Shown: one piece after another, positions 1 to 7,184 of the stretch | Layout: the number at the start of each line of letters is the position of its first letter | Position numbering within the stretch: the first letter of the stretch is position 1 | NCBI GenBank assembly: GCA_028691905.1 | Contig: JAQUYJ010000021.1 | Coordinates: 1 to 12,079, forward strand | Length of the DNA: 12,079 nucleotides | Reading direction: 5' to 3' | From: Bacilli bacterium | GTDB taxonomy: Bacteria; Bacillota_I; Bacilli_A; ML615J-28; CAG-698 | The notes under the pieces: generated by a model | Database searches by the model: none | Seen by the model: the letters and a program-made list of their open reading frames with translations, nothing else | What the model was told of the DNA's origin: nothing | Translations under genes and position numbers: made by a program

Positions 1-238
1 TAATCCCTACCCCATTTACCAAACGTAAATGCCTTTTCAAGGCCAGCGAACTGCGAATATGCAGTTGCAGGTGTTCTTCTTTCTGCATATATGCCTTAAC
101 GTAGGTAGCTACCTGCTTTTTTTCATAGGGTGCGAAAACCGTCTGTTCCGGACAGAAAAAATCATATCCGGCACTGTAACTGGTTGCTCTTTGGGGGAGA
201 ATAATATCTTTTTTTAATGCTTCAAATCCGCGTTTCAT
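1..238 (-). CDS. dut: dUTP diphosphatase (dUTPase), N-terminal part; gene runs off the left end
   Basis: The first 79 codons of a trimeric-type dUTPase, which hydrolyses dUTP to dUMP and pyrophosphate, keeping uracil out of DNA and supplying dUMP for thymidylate synthesis. The translation starts MKRGFEALKKDI. Residues 18-26 read ATSYSAGYD, matching dUTPase motif 1 (SAGYD, catalytic-site Asp), and residues 65-71 read IRSSLAL, matching motif 2 (RSxLAxK). The frame then reads LVNGVGI, the start of motif 3 (usually NxxGxID), where the window stops. The ATG at 238-236 overlaps the xerC stop as ATGA, and a purine-rich AGAAAGGAAG precedes it, so start and translational coupling are well supported. 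The catalytic Tyr of motif 3 and the C-terminal Phe/Gly-rich motif lie outside the window. The family is clear; whether the complete protein is intact cannot be seen. Confidence 0.88.
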   Translation of the reverse strand, partial: MKRGFEALKKDIILPQRATSYSAGYDFFCPEQTVFAPYEKKQVATYVKAYMQKEEHLQLHIRSSLALKRHLRLVNGVGI

Positions 239-1140
239 TTTTCTTCCTTTCTTTTTGCCCGAGGAAAAACTTCCATATAAGCTTCTTTTATCTTTTCTTT
301 CGAGACATGGGTATAAATCTGTGTCGTCGATAAATTGACATGACCCAACAATTCCTGAACAGAACGTAAGTCCGCCCCATTATCCAATAGATGCGTCGCA
401 AAAGAGTGCCGGATCATATGGGGACTTACTTTAAAATGACTGGCAGCCTGATCCGTAATACGGTTTAAAATAACCCGAACCCCCCGCGGTGTTAAACTCC
501 CTCCACGGTGATTCAGAAAAAGTGTCGTATTATTCAAATCCTTTGCCTTCGCAAGAAGATGCAAACGGGAGTGATTGATATAATCCAACAGTTCGGTTTT
601 TGCCTGTTCATAAAGGGGTAAATATCTTTCTTTGCTGCCTTTTCCCATCACAATGAGATTATTGTGATAAAAATCGACATCTTCCAGGCGAAGCGAACAG
701 CATTCACTGACCCGCATTCCTGTCCCATATAACAATTCCAAGAGGGCCATGTCCCGTCTTCCGATTACGGTGTCTACTCTCAGGCTCTGAAATAGTGTTT
801 CTATTTCTTCCACATATAAAAATTTAGGAAGGTTTTTTTCTGATTTTGGAGTTTTCACTTCCGAAAATACATTGTGATCAACCATTCCCTGCTTCATCAA
901 ATAGCGATAGAAACTGCGGATACTGGATATTTTTCGTGCAATGGAGCGGGGCTTTCGGTTTTTTCCGGACAGATAGGAGACATAGTAACGGGGTATACTG
1001 GGTCGCAAGTCCAAATAATCCCCCAATTGATTACTGGCTAAGTAATCCATAAATTCTTTTATATCGTTAATGTAATTGAGGACAGTATAGTCTGAATAAT
1101 TACGTTCCACCCGTAAATATTCTTCAAAACGTTTAATCAT
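235..1140 (-). CDS. xerC: Tyrosine site-specific recombinase XerC (CodV-like)
   Basis: A 301-aa tyrosine recombinase of the length expected for XerC/XerD, which resolves chromosome dimers at dif near the terminus. The N-terminal SAM-like DNA-binding domain covers about residues 1-90 and the catalytic domain about 105-295. All catalytic residues are visible: R143 (GMRVSE), K167 (GKGSK), H241 and R244 (HMIRHSFATHLL), H267 (LLGHVNLSTTQ) and the nucleophile Y276 (QIYTHVS). The ATG at 1140 overlaps the trmFO stop as ATGA, with AAGGA 6 bases upstream; the stop overlaps the dut start in the same way. XerC is chosen over XerD because the gene directly follows trmFO, as codV/xerC does in Bacillus; sequence alone would not separate the two safely. 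No excisionase, integrase-type N-terminal arm-binding extension or att repeats are seen, so a phage integrase is unlikely. Confidence 0.92.
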   Translation of the reverse strand: MIKRFEEYLRVERNYSDYTVLNYINDIKEFMDYLASNQLGDYLDLRPSIPRYYVSYLSGKNRKPRSIARKISSIRSFYRYLMKQGMVDHNVFSEVKTPKSEKNLPKFLYVEEIETLFQSLRVDTVIGRRDMALLELLYGTGMRVSECCSLRLEDVDFYHNNLIVMGKGSKERYLPLYEQAKTELLDYINHSRLHLLAKAKDLNNTTLFLNHRGGSLTPRGVRVILNRITDQAASHFKVSPHMIRHSFATHLLDNGADLRSVQELLGHVNLSTTQIYTHVSKEKIKEAYMEVFPRAKRKEEK

Positions 1141-2429
1141 AACCGTTCCTTCATTCTTTCCAGTTCATTTAAACTTCGTTCCTTATAAAGCTTTTTGCGG
1201 TCCTGTTTGCGAATACGACCGCTCAGTTCTTCAAACAAACCAAAATTTACATTCATCGGGACAAAATTTGTATTGGGACTGCTGATATAATGAGCGAGGG
1301 TCCCGAGCCCAGTTTGTTTGGAGAAGGTCACCAGTGGTTCACTGGTCAGCAATTTTGCCATATTGATTCCAGCCATCATCCCCGAAGCAGCACTTTCGAT
1401 ATACCCCTCCACTCCGGTAATCTGACCGGCAAAAAACAGATCTGCTCTTTTCTTCGTTTGGTAAGTGGAATAAAGAATATGGGGTGAATCCAGATAGGTA
1501 TTTTGATGCATCACGCCGTATCTGACAATTTCACAATTTGTCAGACCGGGAACCATCTGTAATAACTTCTTTTGTTCCGGCCATTTTAATTGTGTCTGAA
1601 ATCCCACCACATTAAACATGGATTTGGAAAAATCATCCTGGCGCAGCTGGACAACAGCATAGGGGCGAACCTTTGTTTCGGGATGTTCCAAGCCAACCGG
1701 CTTCATCGGACCAAATAAAAGGGTTTTTTCTCCTCTTTTCGCCATTTCTTCAACTGCCATACATCCTTCAAAAACCTGATATTCGAAATCATGCGGCAGG
1801 TTTTGCTGGGCATGGATTAAAAAATCATAGAATGCGTGAAATTCTTCTTCAGTGAGGGGACAGTTAATATACGCCGCTTCCCCCTTATCATACCTTGATT
1901 TCCAGTATGCTTTCGAAAAATCAATCGAAGAAGCAAGCACGATAGGAGCAACAGCATCATAGAAATGAAAGAATTCGTTCCCACAGAATGATGCGATTGC
2001 CTGTAAGAAATCCGGACTGGTCAAGGGACCTGTTGCGATTATCGTCGGTTCGTTGGGAATGCTTACTACTTCTTCGGTCCTGATTTCAATTAAGGGATGA
2101 TTGCGAAGACAGACCTCTACCCCACTTGAAAAAGCCAAGCGATCAACTGCAAGGGCACTTCCCGCCGGGACCTGGTTTAAATAAGCCTGCTTTATAATCA
2201 ATGAATCCAAATATTCCATTTCTTTTTTCAATAAACCGACGGCATTTTCTTCACTGTTGGAACGAAATGAATTACTGCACACCAATTCTGCGAAATGCCC
2301 GGTTTGATGGGCAGGTGTCATTTTTAACGGCCGCATTTCATGCATAACGACCCCAATTCCCCGTTTTACCAATTGATATGCTGCTTCACTTCCAGCGAGT
2401 CCAGCTCCAATAACATGTACTTTTTCCAT
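1137..2429 (-). CDS. trmFO: Folate- and FAD-dependent tRNA (uracil-54-C5)-methyltransferase TrmFO
   Basis: A 430-aa flavoprotein that makes the T-loop m5U54 of tRNA using methylenetetrahydrofolate as carbon donor and FAD with NAD(P)H as reductant (older name Gid). The N-terminal dinucleotide fold shows GAGLAGSEAA (residues 8-17). C51 in LVCSNSFRSNS and C223 in EGCMAVEEMA are at the places of the two functionally important cysteines of the Bacillus subtilis enzyme. PVGLEHPETKVRPYAVVQLR (245-264) and the FAD-contacting GQITGVEGYIESAASG near the C-terminus are family hallmarks. Length is typical. The ATG at 2429 has GAGAGG upstream, and a good promoter lies 16-44 bases upstream, making trmFO the first gene of a trmFO-xerC-dut unit. 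In Bacillus topA usually precedes it; here an unrelated TPR gene does. Confidence 0.97.
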   Translation of the reverse strand: MEKVHVIGAGLAGSEAAYQLVKRGIGVVMHEMRPLKMTPAHQTGHFAELVCSNSFRSNSEENAVGLLKKEMEYLDSLIIKQAYLNQVPAGSALAVDRLAFSSGVEVCLRNHPLIEIRTEEVVSIPNEPTIIATGPLTSPDFLQAIASFCGNEFFHFYDAVAPIVLASSIDFSKAYWKSRYDKGEAAYINCPLTEEEFHAFYDFLIHAQQNLPHDFEYQVFEGCMAVEEMAKRGEKTLLFGPMKPVGLEHPETKVRPYAVVQLRQDDFSKSMFNVVGFQTQLKWPEQKKLLQMVPGLTNCEIVRYGVMHQNTYLDSPHILYSTYQTKKRADLFFAGQITGVEGYIESAASGMMAGINMAKLLTSEPLVTFSKQTGLGTLAHYISSPNTNFVPMNVNFGLFEELSGRIRKQDRKKLYKERSLNELERMKERL

Positions 2430-2444
2430 AAATACCTCTCATTA

Positions 2445-2473
2445 ATTATAACATAAAGCCTTTGTTTTGTGAA
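2445..2473 (-). promoter_or_regulatory. Sigma-A type promoter for trmFO-xerC-dut
   Basis: On the minus strand a -35 box TTCACA (2473-2468) is followed by exactly 17 bases and a perfect -10 box TATAAT (2450-2445). It lies between the terminator of the TPR gene and the trmFO ribosome binding site (GAGAGG), giving a predicted start near 2438 and a leader of about 10 bases. The match in sequence and spacing is good; activity is inferred. Confidence 0.75.
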
Positions 2474-2476
2474 TAT

Positions 2477-2507
2477 AAAAAAGATTATGGATAGAGAGCC
2501 ATAATCT
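2477..2507 (-). terminator. Rho-independent terminator ending the thrS block
   Basis: On the minus strand a 9-bp perfect stem, AGATTATGG (2507-2499) and CCATAATCT (2490-2482), encloses an 8-base loop and is followed by TTTTT (2481-2477). One G.T and one A-T pair could extend the stem. The TAA stop of the TPR gene (2487-2485) lies in the descending arm, so the hairpin uses the last codons of the gene. Its place just before the trmFO promoter fits a boundary between transcription units. The stem is A+T-rich, so efficiency may be moderate. Confidence 0.8.
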
Positions 2508-3396
2508 CTTTATATTCCACAGAGGAGCGAAAAGCATCCAACTCTTCATCACTTTCCAGAAAGGAAAGCATTTCTCTTTTTTTATAGAAGAGGTACAAAA
2601 AGCATTCATAGGCGTTGGGATAATCATCCATCACTGCGTATAAACATCCTAAATTGTACCAGATGGCATAATTTTCTTTATTTTCTTCCAGCCCTTTTAA
2701 ATAAGCCAGTTTAGCCTGTTCATAATCATGGAAATAATCTTTATAGAGAAGTCCCAGATTAAAATAAGTATGCTGATAATGGTCCTCTTTTTCCAATTCA
2801 AGTAAATAATGTTGTAAAGCCTGTTCTTTGTCCTGCAGTTTGGAATAAATAACACCCAGATTAAAATGGATGGTTGCTCCGTTTTGGTCCAATTCATAGG
2901 CCCGAAGGAAATAACCCAGTGCCTTCTCATTTTCATTTTTCTGTTCGTATAACGAACCTAAATTAAGGCAGGCCCAATAATATTTGGGATCTATTTCCAG
3001 TACTTTTTCATAATATTGAATCGCTTTATCAAATTCTTTACTTTCTTCGTAAGCATAAGCGCTGTCGAAAAAGATATAGGGATTGGTAGCTCCCAAAGCA
3101 ATTGCTTCTTCATAGAAGGAAATAGCTTCTTTTATTCTTCCCAATTCAATATATAAATTTCCTAAGGCATGGCACAGGCGGGGATCCTTTTCCAATTCAT
3201 AAACCATTTTGAAAAGATCTTCAGCCCGACCGTATTTTTTGGTCTCCAAATAGCAGATTCCCAAATTGATGGCATCCTGGGCTAAAAAACCCAATTCCAT
3301 GGCCTGTTCATATACCTCGATTGCTTCTTCAAATTTTTGATCCACAAATAATTGATTTGCAACATTTATCGTATCATTATACTTCTTTTTATTCAT
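2485..3396 (-). CDS. Tetratricopeptide repeat (TPR) protein, function unknown
   Basis: A 303-aa protein made almost entirely of TPRs. About eight 34-residue-spaced units can be read, at roughly residues 8-35, 41-70, 75-103, 109-135, 142-169, 176-203, 210-238 and 244-271. Several carry the repeat-start signature NLGxxY (NLGICY, NLGSLY, NLGVIY, NLGLLY, NLGCLY) and the A-x-x-x-[FY] helix-B pattern. The tail (about 277-301, LESDEELDAFRSSVEYKEIM) resembles the short cap found after TPR arrays (D-D/E-L-x-x-[FL]-R-x-x-x-x-[FY]). No signal peptide, membrane segment or catalytic domain is visible, so it is probably a cytosolic scaffold or adaptor. The ATG lies one base after the stop of the CPBP gene with no strong Shine-Dalgarno sequence, so translational coupling is likely. 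Being last in the thrS unit suggests a link to the two membrane proteases before it; the partner is unknown. Confidence 0.85.
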   Translation of the reverse strand: MNKKKYNDTINVANQLFVDQKFEEAIEVYEQAMELGFLAQDAINLGICYLETKKYGRAEDLFKMVYELEKDPRLCHALGNLYIELGRIKEAISFYEEAIALGATNPYIFFDSAYAYEESKEFDKAIQYYEKVLEIDPKYYWACLNLGSLYEQKNENEKALGYFLRAYELDQNGATIHFNLGVIYSKLQDKEQALQHYLLELEKEDHYQHTYFNLGLLYKDYFHDYEQAKLAYLKGLEENKENYAIWYNLGCLYAVMDDYPNAYECFLYLFYKKREMLSFLESDEELDAFRSSVEYKEIMALYP

Positions 3397-3397
3397 T

Positions 3398-4132
3398 TTA
3401 CAGTAAAACCGCCAACAAATTATTCAGAAAATGAAGGCCAATCGAAGCGTGAATATTTTCTTTTGTGAGAATATATGCCATGGTTATGATTGTTGAAAGC
3501 ACTAAATATTGCGGTAAGAAGACAAAACTGGCTGGATCAGCCATCACATGAATGAAAGCAAAAAAGAAAATAGAAATGCAGATTGCTATCCATCTTTTTA
3601 AACGGAATTTGTGAATTGCAACGTGAATTAACAGCTTGCGAAATACTATTTCTTCAAAAAATGGGGCAATAATCACAATCATCGCTATCATAACCGGTTT
3701 TAACGGGGATTCAAGGGCCTGTTCCAAAATCAGTTGATTGGAAGAAGTACCTTCTATTCCCAATAATTGGTATAAATACTCCAACAAATAATTGGATAAA
3801 ACAAGTGTTGCCGCACCGATTATCAAAACTGCTCCAACCAGAAAAATATGTTTTTTTGTTTTATGCCAGTCAGCAACAAATATTTTACGTCCAAAAAAGA
3901 GAATTAAAACAATCGGCAGGATTTTTGATATCACTTCCAATATCATGCTCTGAACAAGAAAACGGTCGGACATGATGTAATCAACATCAAATTGGATACT
4001 GGGATTTTGATACACTATTTGCACAATCAATGGAATGATAAATAATATTGATCCGGCAAACATCCAACCCAGTAAGCCAATAAAAGAAACCAAATAAAAA
4101 TTATTCTGTTTTTTCTCTTGTAAAGTTTCCAT
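3398..4132 (-). CDS. CPBP-family intramembrane metalloprotease (Abi/Rce1-like)
   Basis: A 244-aa polytopic membrane protein with several hydrophobic segments (roughly residues 14-40, 58-81, 95-122, 147-160, 180-197, 206-222, 230-244). It carries all three conserved CPBP motifs: EExxxR as E160-E161-I-V-F-R165, FxxxH as F191-A-F-I-H195, and HxxxN as H234-F-L-N-N238. In Rce1-like proteases these residues form the glutamate/histidine/asparagine active site inside the membrane. Bacterial family members are mostly uncharacterised; some give bacteriocin self-immunity and others process membrane-bound peptides, and the substrate here cannot be told. The start at 4132 is well supported by TAGGAG 6 bases upstream, even though it gives a 32-base overlap with the upstream M28 gene. 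There is no sign of a neighbouring bacteriocin precursor, so an immunity role is not favoured. Confidence 0.9.
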   Translation of the reverse strand: METLQEKKQNNFYLVSFIGLLGWMFAGSILFIIPLIVQIVYQNPSIQFDVDYIMSDRFLVQSMILEVISKILPIVLILFFGRKIFVADWHKTKKHIFLVGAVLIIGAATLVLSNYLLEYLYQLLGIEGTSSNQLILEQALESPLKPVMIAMIVIIAPFFEEIVFRKLLIHVAIHKFRLKRWIAICISIFFFAFIHVMADPASFVFLPQYLVLSTIITMAYILTKENIHASIGLHFLNNLLAVLL

Positions 4133-5012
4133 ATTTATCTCCTATATATCGGGTTATCCAATCACATAATACCCTTATGTTTTCCAAATTAATCGTTTTA
4201 TCGTGACGGGAATGAATGTCGCGCAGCACTTTTTTATTATTTCGCAGTTCCAGACTCATGATACCGACATGGTTTTTATGCATGAAACTCATATGATCAG
4301 AAGTAGCCAAATATCCCCCTTTTTTTACTTCGCAGCTATAGGGAAAAGAAGATTTTATATCAAAGAGCATTTTCAGGCGATCAGCAATAAATGGTTTATT
4401 ATAATGGTAGAGGGTGAAAATGGTCCCCGTTCCAACACAATCCAAAACGATATAGTTTTTACGCAATTTTTTTAATTGTTTTGCTAACAATAACGAACCG
4501 ACCAGTCCTTTTTCTTCATTGTCGAAAAAGACATATGCTACTTTATCATTTCTTACCTCACTCATCAAGGTCAGAATAGCTAAAACACCACTCGAATTAT
4601 CATTCATGTTGTGGCGGTTGGGAATAGCCAGAAATCCCATTAGATAACAAATGAAGAAAATGATGAAGGCAAAATAAACCCATATCCCAAGTGACCCCGG
4701 TATGAAAGTAAGAATCATTATCGGCAGAATAAACCAACCCATCAGAATAATGACGATATTGAACAGGATTAAATGGTTGGCCATCCAGCGAAACATAATC
4801 GGTGGGGTATCATAATGAGCTCCGATAATCAGATCCGCTTGATGAATATTTCCGACTACGACATTTTTGCTTGCCCAAGAATTAGGATAAATGGATGATT
4901 CCAGTCCAAGCTTTGCTGCCTGTTCGAGCAGATAAGAGCGAAATTGTGCTTTGCTTCGCCTGCGCATTCGCTCCTGCCGGACTTTGATATCTTCGTAAAA
5001 CTGTTCTAGCAT
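4101..5012 (-). CDS. M28-family zinc aminopeptidase-like protein with an internal membrane hairpin
   Basis: A 303-aa protein with the ordered metal-ligand motifs of peptidase family M28 (di-zinc aminopeptidases): H66 in GAHYDTP, bridging D138 in MNDNSSG, catalytic/ligand E166-E167 in DNEEKG, D191 in VLDCVG, and H267 in DIHSRHD. All expected positions are filled, so an active enzyme is plausible. Between H66 and D138, where soluble family members have a short linker, lies a strongly hydrophobic stretch (about residues 77-130) that looks like two transmembrane segments split by a Pro/Gly turn. The peptidase domain would be anchored by an internal hairpin; there is no N-terminal signal peptide. 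Which side of the membrane the active site faces is not clear. The ATG at 5012 overlaps the thrS stop by 7 bases and has GGGG about 6 bases upstream; the 3' end overlaps the CPBP gene by 32 bases. Substrate unknown. Confidence 0.85.
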   Translation of the reverse strand: MLEQFYEDIKVRQERMRRRSKAQFRSYLLEQAAKLGLESSIYPNSWASKNVVVGNIHQADLIIGAHYDTPPIMFRWMANHLILFNIVIILMGWFILPIMILTFIPGSLGIWVYFAFIIFFICYLMGFLAIPNRHNMNDNSSGVLAILTLMSEVRNDKVAYVFFDNEEKGLVGSLLLAKQLKKLRKNYIVLDCVGTGTIFTLYHYNKPFIADRLKMLFDIKSSFPYSCEVKKGGYLATSDHMSFMHKNHVGIMSLELRNNKKVLRDIHSRHDKTINLENIRVLCDWITRYIGDKYGNFTREKTE

Positions 5013-6913
5013 TTTTGCCCCAGTGTTTTAATTTCTTCTATTAACTGAGCAATGAATTCCGAAACCGGTAAATTCAATACTTCTGATTCTTTATATTTAC
5101 GGATGGTTAAGGTGTTGCTTTCAACCTCTTTATCCCCTACTACTAACTGATAGGGGATTTTCTTCATTTGTGCATCCCGAATTTTATATCCCAGCTTTTC
5201 ATCACGTTGGTCAATTTCCACCCGAATATCATCCATCTGTAATTGTTTTGCCAGTTTCTGAACAAAGTCCAGATGAGCTTCGTTATTGACAGGAATCAAT
5301 TTTACCTGTACCGGTGCAAGCCAGGTAGGAAATGCCCCTCCAAAATGCTCAATAATCACACCGATAAATCGCTCCAACGAACCAAATAAAGCACGATGCA
5401 GCATAATCGGACGTCGTTTTTCACCATTTTCATCAATGTAAGTCAAATCAAAGCGTTCCGGTAAAAACATATCCAACTGAATGGTTCCACACTGCCATAT
5501 GCGATTCATCGAGTCGCGGAGTTTGAAGTCCAGTTTAGGACCATAGAATGCCCCGTCTCCCGGATTGACTTTAAAATCCCTTCCTACAGAATGACATGCT
5601 TTTGCCAATGCTTCTTCTGCCTTATTCCATGTTTCAATTTCGCCGATATATTTCTTTTCCGGACGTGTTGACAATTCAATGTGATATTCCAGTTGGAATA
5701 CCGAATAAACTTCTTCAAATAAACGAATCAGATTACCGATTTCACTTACTATCTGATCTTCTCTCATAAAGATATGAGCATCATCCTGGGTGAAATTACG
5801 GACCCGGAATAAACCGGTCAAGGCTCCACTCGCTTCATGACGGTGAACCAAACCCAATTCCCCAACACGTAATGGGAAATCCTTATAGGAATGAATACTG
5901 TTGCGATATACCAACATTCCCCCCGGACAGTTCATCGGTTTGACGACAAACTGCTTTTCGTCAATTTCTGATACATACATGTTTTCCCGATAATAGGACC
6001 AATGACCCGATATTTCCCATAATTCCTTACTGAGCATAATCGGAGTCTGAATGAACTGATAATTTTCTCTGGTATGGACTTTAAACCAATAATTTTCCAA
6101 AGCCCGACGTAAAATCATCCCTTTGGGTAACCAAAACGGAAACCCGGGACCATATTCACTGATCATAAACAAATCCAGTTCTTTCCCCAAGCGGCGATGA
6201 TCTCGTTTTTCCCGTTCTTCCAATAAAATTAAATGAGCATCCAATTGTTCCTTTTCAAAGAAACAGACGCCATAAATACGCTGCAACTGCTCATTTTGGG
6301 AATCACCCCGCCAATATGCTCCACTGATATGAAGCAATTTGAAGTGTTTTAAAAACTTGGTAGAAGGAAGATGGGGACCACGGCACAAATCAACAAAATC
6401 CCCACTTTGGTATAGACTGATCACACTGTCAGCAGGCAGTTCATCAATGATTTCCTGTTTGTAACGGTCATTCTTAAAACGCAGTTTGGCTTCTTCTTTT
6501 GTTACTTCTTCGCGCTTGAATGGATGGTCCTGACTGGCTATCCGATTCATTTCCTTTTCAATAGCCGGAAAATCAGCATCACTAAGTTTCACATCCCCTA
6601 AATTCATATCATAATAGAACCCTTCTTCAATAGCCGGTCCGACCCCAAACATCGCATGGGGATAGATTTTTTTAATAGCTGCAGCCAGCAAATGACTGCA
6701 GGAATGGTTCAATACTTCAAAGGCATCTTCTTTCATTTTCAATTCCAAAACAGCATCTTCAAAAAGCGGGCGATGCAAATCGACCGGTTCATTGTTCACC
6801 ATGGCATAAATTGATTTTTTTGCCAGTGAACTGGAAATGCTGCTTGCTATTTCATAAGCACTTTTGCCCTGTTCAAAATCTTTACTGTTTCCATCTTTAA
6901 ATGTGATTTTCAT
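5006..6913 (-). CDS. thrS: Threonine--tRNA ligase
   Basis: A full-length 635-aa class II aminoacyl-tRNA synthetase that charges tRNA-Thr. Domain order is normal: TGS domain (about 1-60), editing domain with zinc-type residues H70/H74 (HSCSH) and C177/H181 (CRGPH), catalytic core (about 240-530) and C-terminal anticodon-binding domain (about 535-630). The catalytic zinc ligands are C329 (PMNCPGG), H380 (QDDAHIF) and H506 (IMLHRAL), lining up with C334/H385/H511 of E. coli. Motif 2 (FRVRNFTQDDAH) and motif 3 (GSLERFIGVIIEHFGG) are intact. The editing residues suggest it can clear mis-charged Ser-tRNA-Thr. The ATG is preceded by AGGAG at good spacing. Expression should be controlled by the T-box leader directly upstream. 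The TAG stop overlaps the next gene by 7 bases. Confidence 0.98.
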   Translation of the reverse strand: MKITFKDGNSKDFEQGKSAYEIASSISSSLAKKSIYAMVNNEPVDLHRPLFEDAVLELKMKEDAFEVLNHSCSHLLAAAIKKIYPHAMFGVGPAIEEGFYYDMNLGDVKLSDADFPAIEKEMNRIASQDHPFKREEVTKEEAKLRFKNDRYKQEIIDELPADSVISLYQSGDFVDLCRGPHLPSTKFLKHFKLLHISGAYWRGDSQNEQLQRIYGVCFFEKEQLDAHLILLEEREKRDHRRLGKELDLFMISEYGPGFPFWLPKGMILRRALENYWFKVHTRENYQFIQTPIMLSKELWEISGHWSYYRENMYVSEIDEKQFVVKPMNCPGGMLVYRNSIHSYKDFPLRVGELGLVHRHEASGALTGLFRVRNFTQDDAHIFMREDQIVSEIGNLIRLFEEVYSVFQLEYHIELSTRPEKKYIGEIETWNKAEEALAKACHSVGRDFKVNPGDGAFYGPKLDFKLRDSMNRIWQCGTIQLDMFLPERFDLTYIDENGEKRRPIMLHRALFGSLERFIGVIIEHFGGAFPTWLAPVQVKLIPVNNEAHLDFVQKLAKQLQMDDIRVEIDQRDEKLGYKIRDAQMKKIPYQLVVGDKEVESNTLTIRKYKESEVLNLPVSEFIAQLIEEIKTLGQKC

Positions 6914-6927
6914 TATTTTTCTCCTTT

Positions 6928-6960
6928 TAAATAAATAAAGTCCTTATATCAATAAGGACT
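6928..6960 (-). terminator. Regulated terminator of the thrS T-box leader
   Basis: On the minus strand AGTCCTTAT (6960-6952) pairs perfectly with ATAAGGACT (6947-6939) around a 4-base loop, followed by the T-rich tract TTTATTTATTT (6938-6928). The ascending arm contains CCTT (6957-6954), which can instead pair with AAGG of the T-box sequence (6983-6980), so terminator and antiterminator exclude each other, as expected for a T-box switch. The interrupted T tract suggests some read-through. Confidence 0.85.
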
Positions 6961-7146
6961 AGAATTTCCAGCGGTACCACCTTAGTTTGCATATGAATAT
7001 GCACACTCTTCTTCTTTTAACGCAAGAAAACGGAAATCTCTTTCGAGTTCAACTCCGAGGGAGTAATTATTTTTATTGTTTGGTAGCTTCCACCGTTCTA
7101 CCTCGCTGTGAAACAAGAAAAAAATAATCGTGTCCTCTTCCATGTT
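6961..7146 (-). ncRNA. T-box leader (threonyl-tRNA-sensing riboswitch) of thrS
   Basis: The conserved T-box sequence AAGGTGGTACCGCTGG lies at 6983-6968; its UGG-U bulge would pair with a tRNA ending in A-CCA. Upstream, Stem I can be built from GATTATTTTT (7129-7120) with AAAAATAATT (7074-7065) and TTGTTT (7116-7111) with AAACAA (7081-7076). Its apical part has the usual AGCGA (7107-7103) and GGTGGAAG (7094-7087) elements. A Stem III-like hairpin TGCATA/TATGCA (7003-6988) directly precedes the T-box. Uncharged tRNA-Thr should stabilise the antiterminator and allow thrS transcription. The best specifier candidate is ACT (7064-7062), a Thr codon at the base of the Stem I arm, but the specifier bulge drawn by eye is small, so the codon assignment is less certain than the T-box itself. 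The 5' end is set from the predicted promoter. Confidence 0.92.
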
Positions 7147-7152
7147 TTTTTT

Positions 7153-7181
7153 ATTATACCACTGTGCAGAAAATTTGTCAA
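7153..7181 (-). promoter_or_regulatory. Consensus promoter of the thrS block
   Basis: Minus-strand TTGACA (7181-7176), 17 bases, then TATAAT (7158-7153), preceded by TG one base upstream to give the extended -10 TGGTATAAT. All 12 hexamer bases and the spacing match the sigma-A optimum. The -35 box begins only 3 bases after the dnaI stop codon. Predicted start is near 7146, just before the T-box Stem I. Confidence 0.92.
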
Positions 7182-7184
7182 TTG

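Noticed and set aside
29..217. Plus-strand open frame opposite dut
   Set aside because: It has no ribosome binding site and no recognisable protein pattern, and it lies antisense to a well-supported dUTPase frame.
235..1140. Tyrosine recombinase as a sign of a prophage or integrative element
   Set aside because: It overlaps trmFO and dut in a housekeeping operon, has XerC length and no arm-binding extension; no att-like repeats or tRNA target are present.
3398..4132. CPBP protein as a bacteriocin immunity factor
   Set aside because: No double-glycine leader peptide, bacteriocin ABC transporter or sensor gene lies nearby; the context is thrS and a peptidase.
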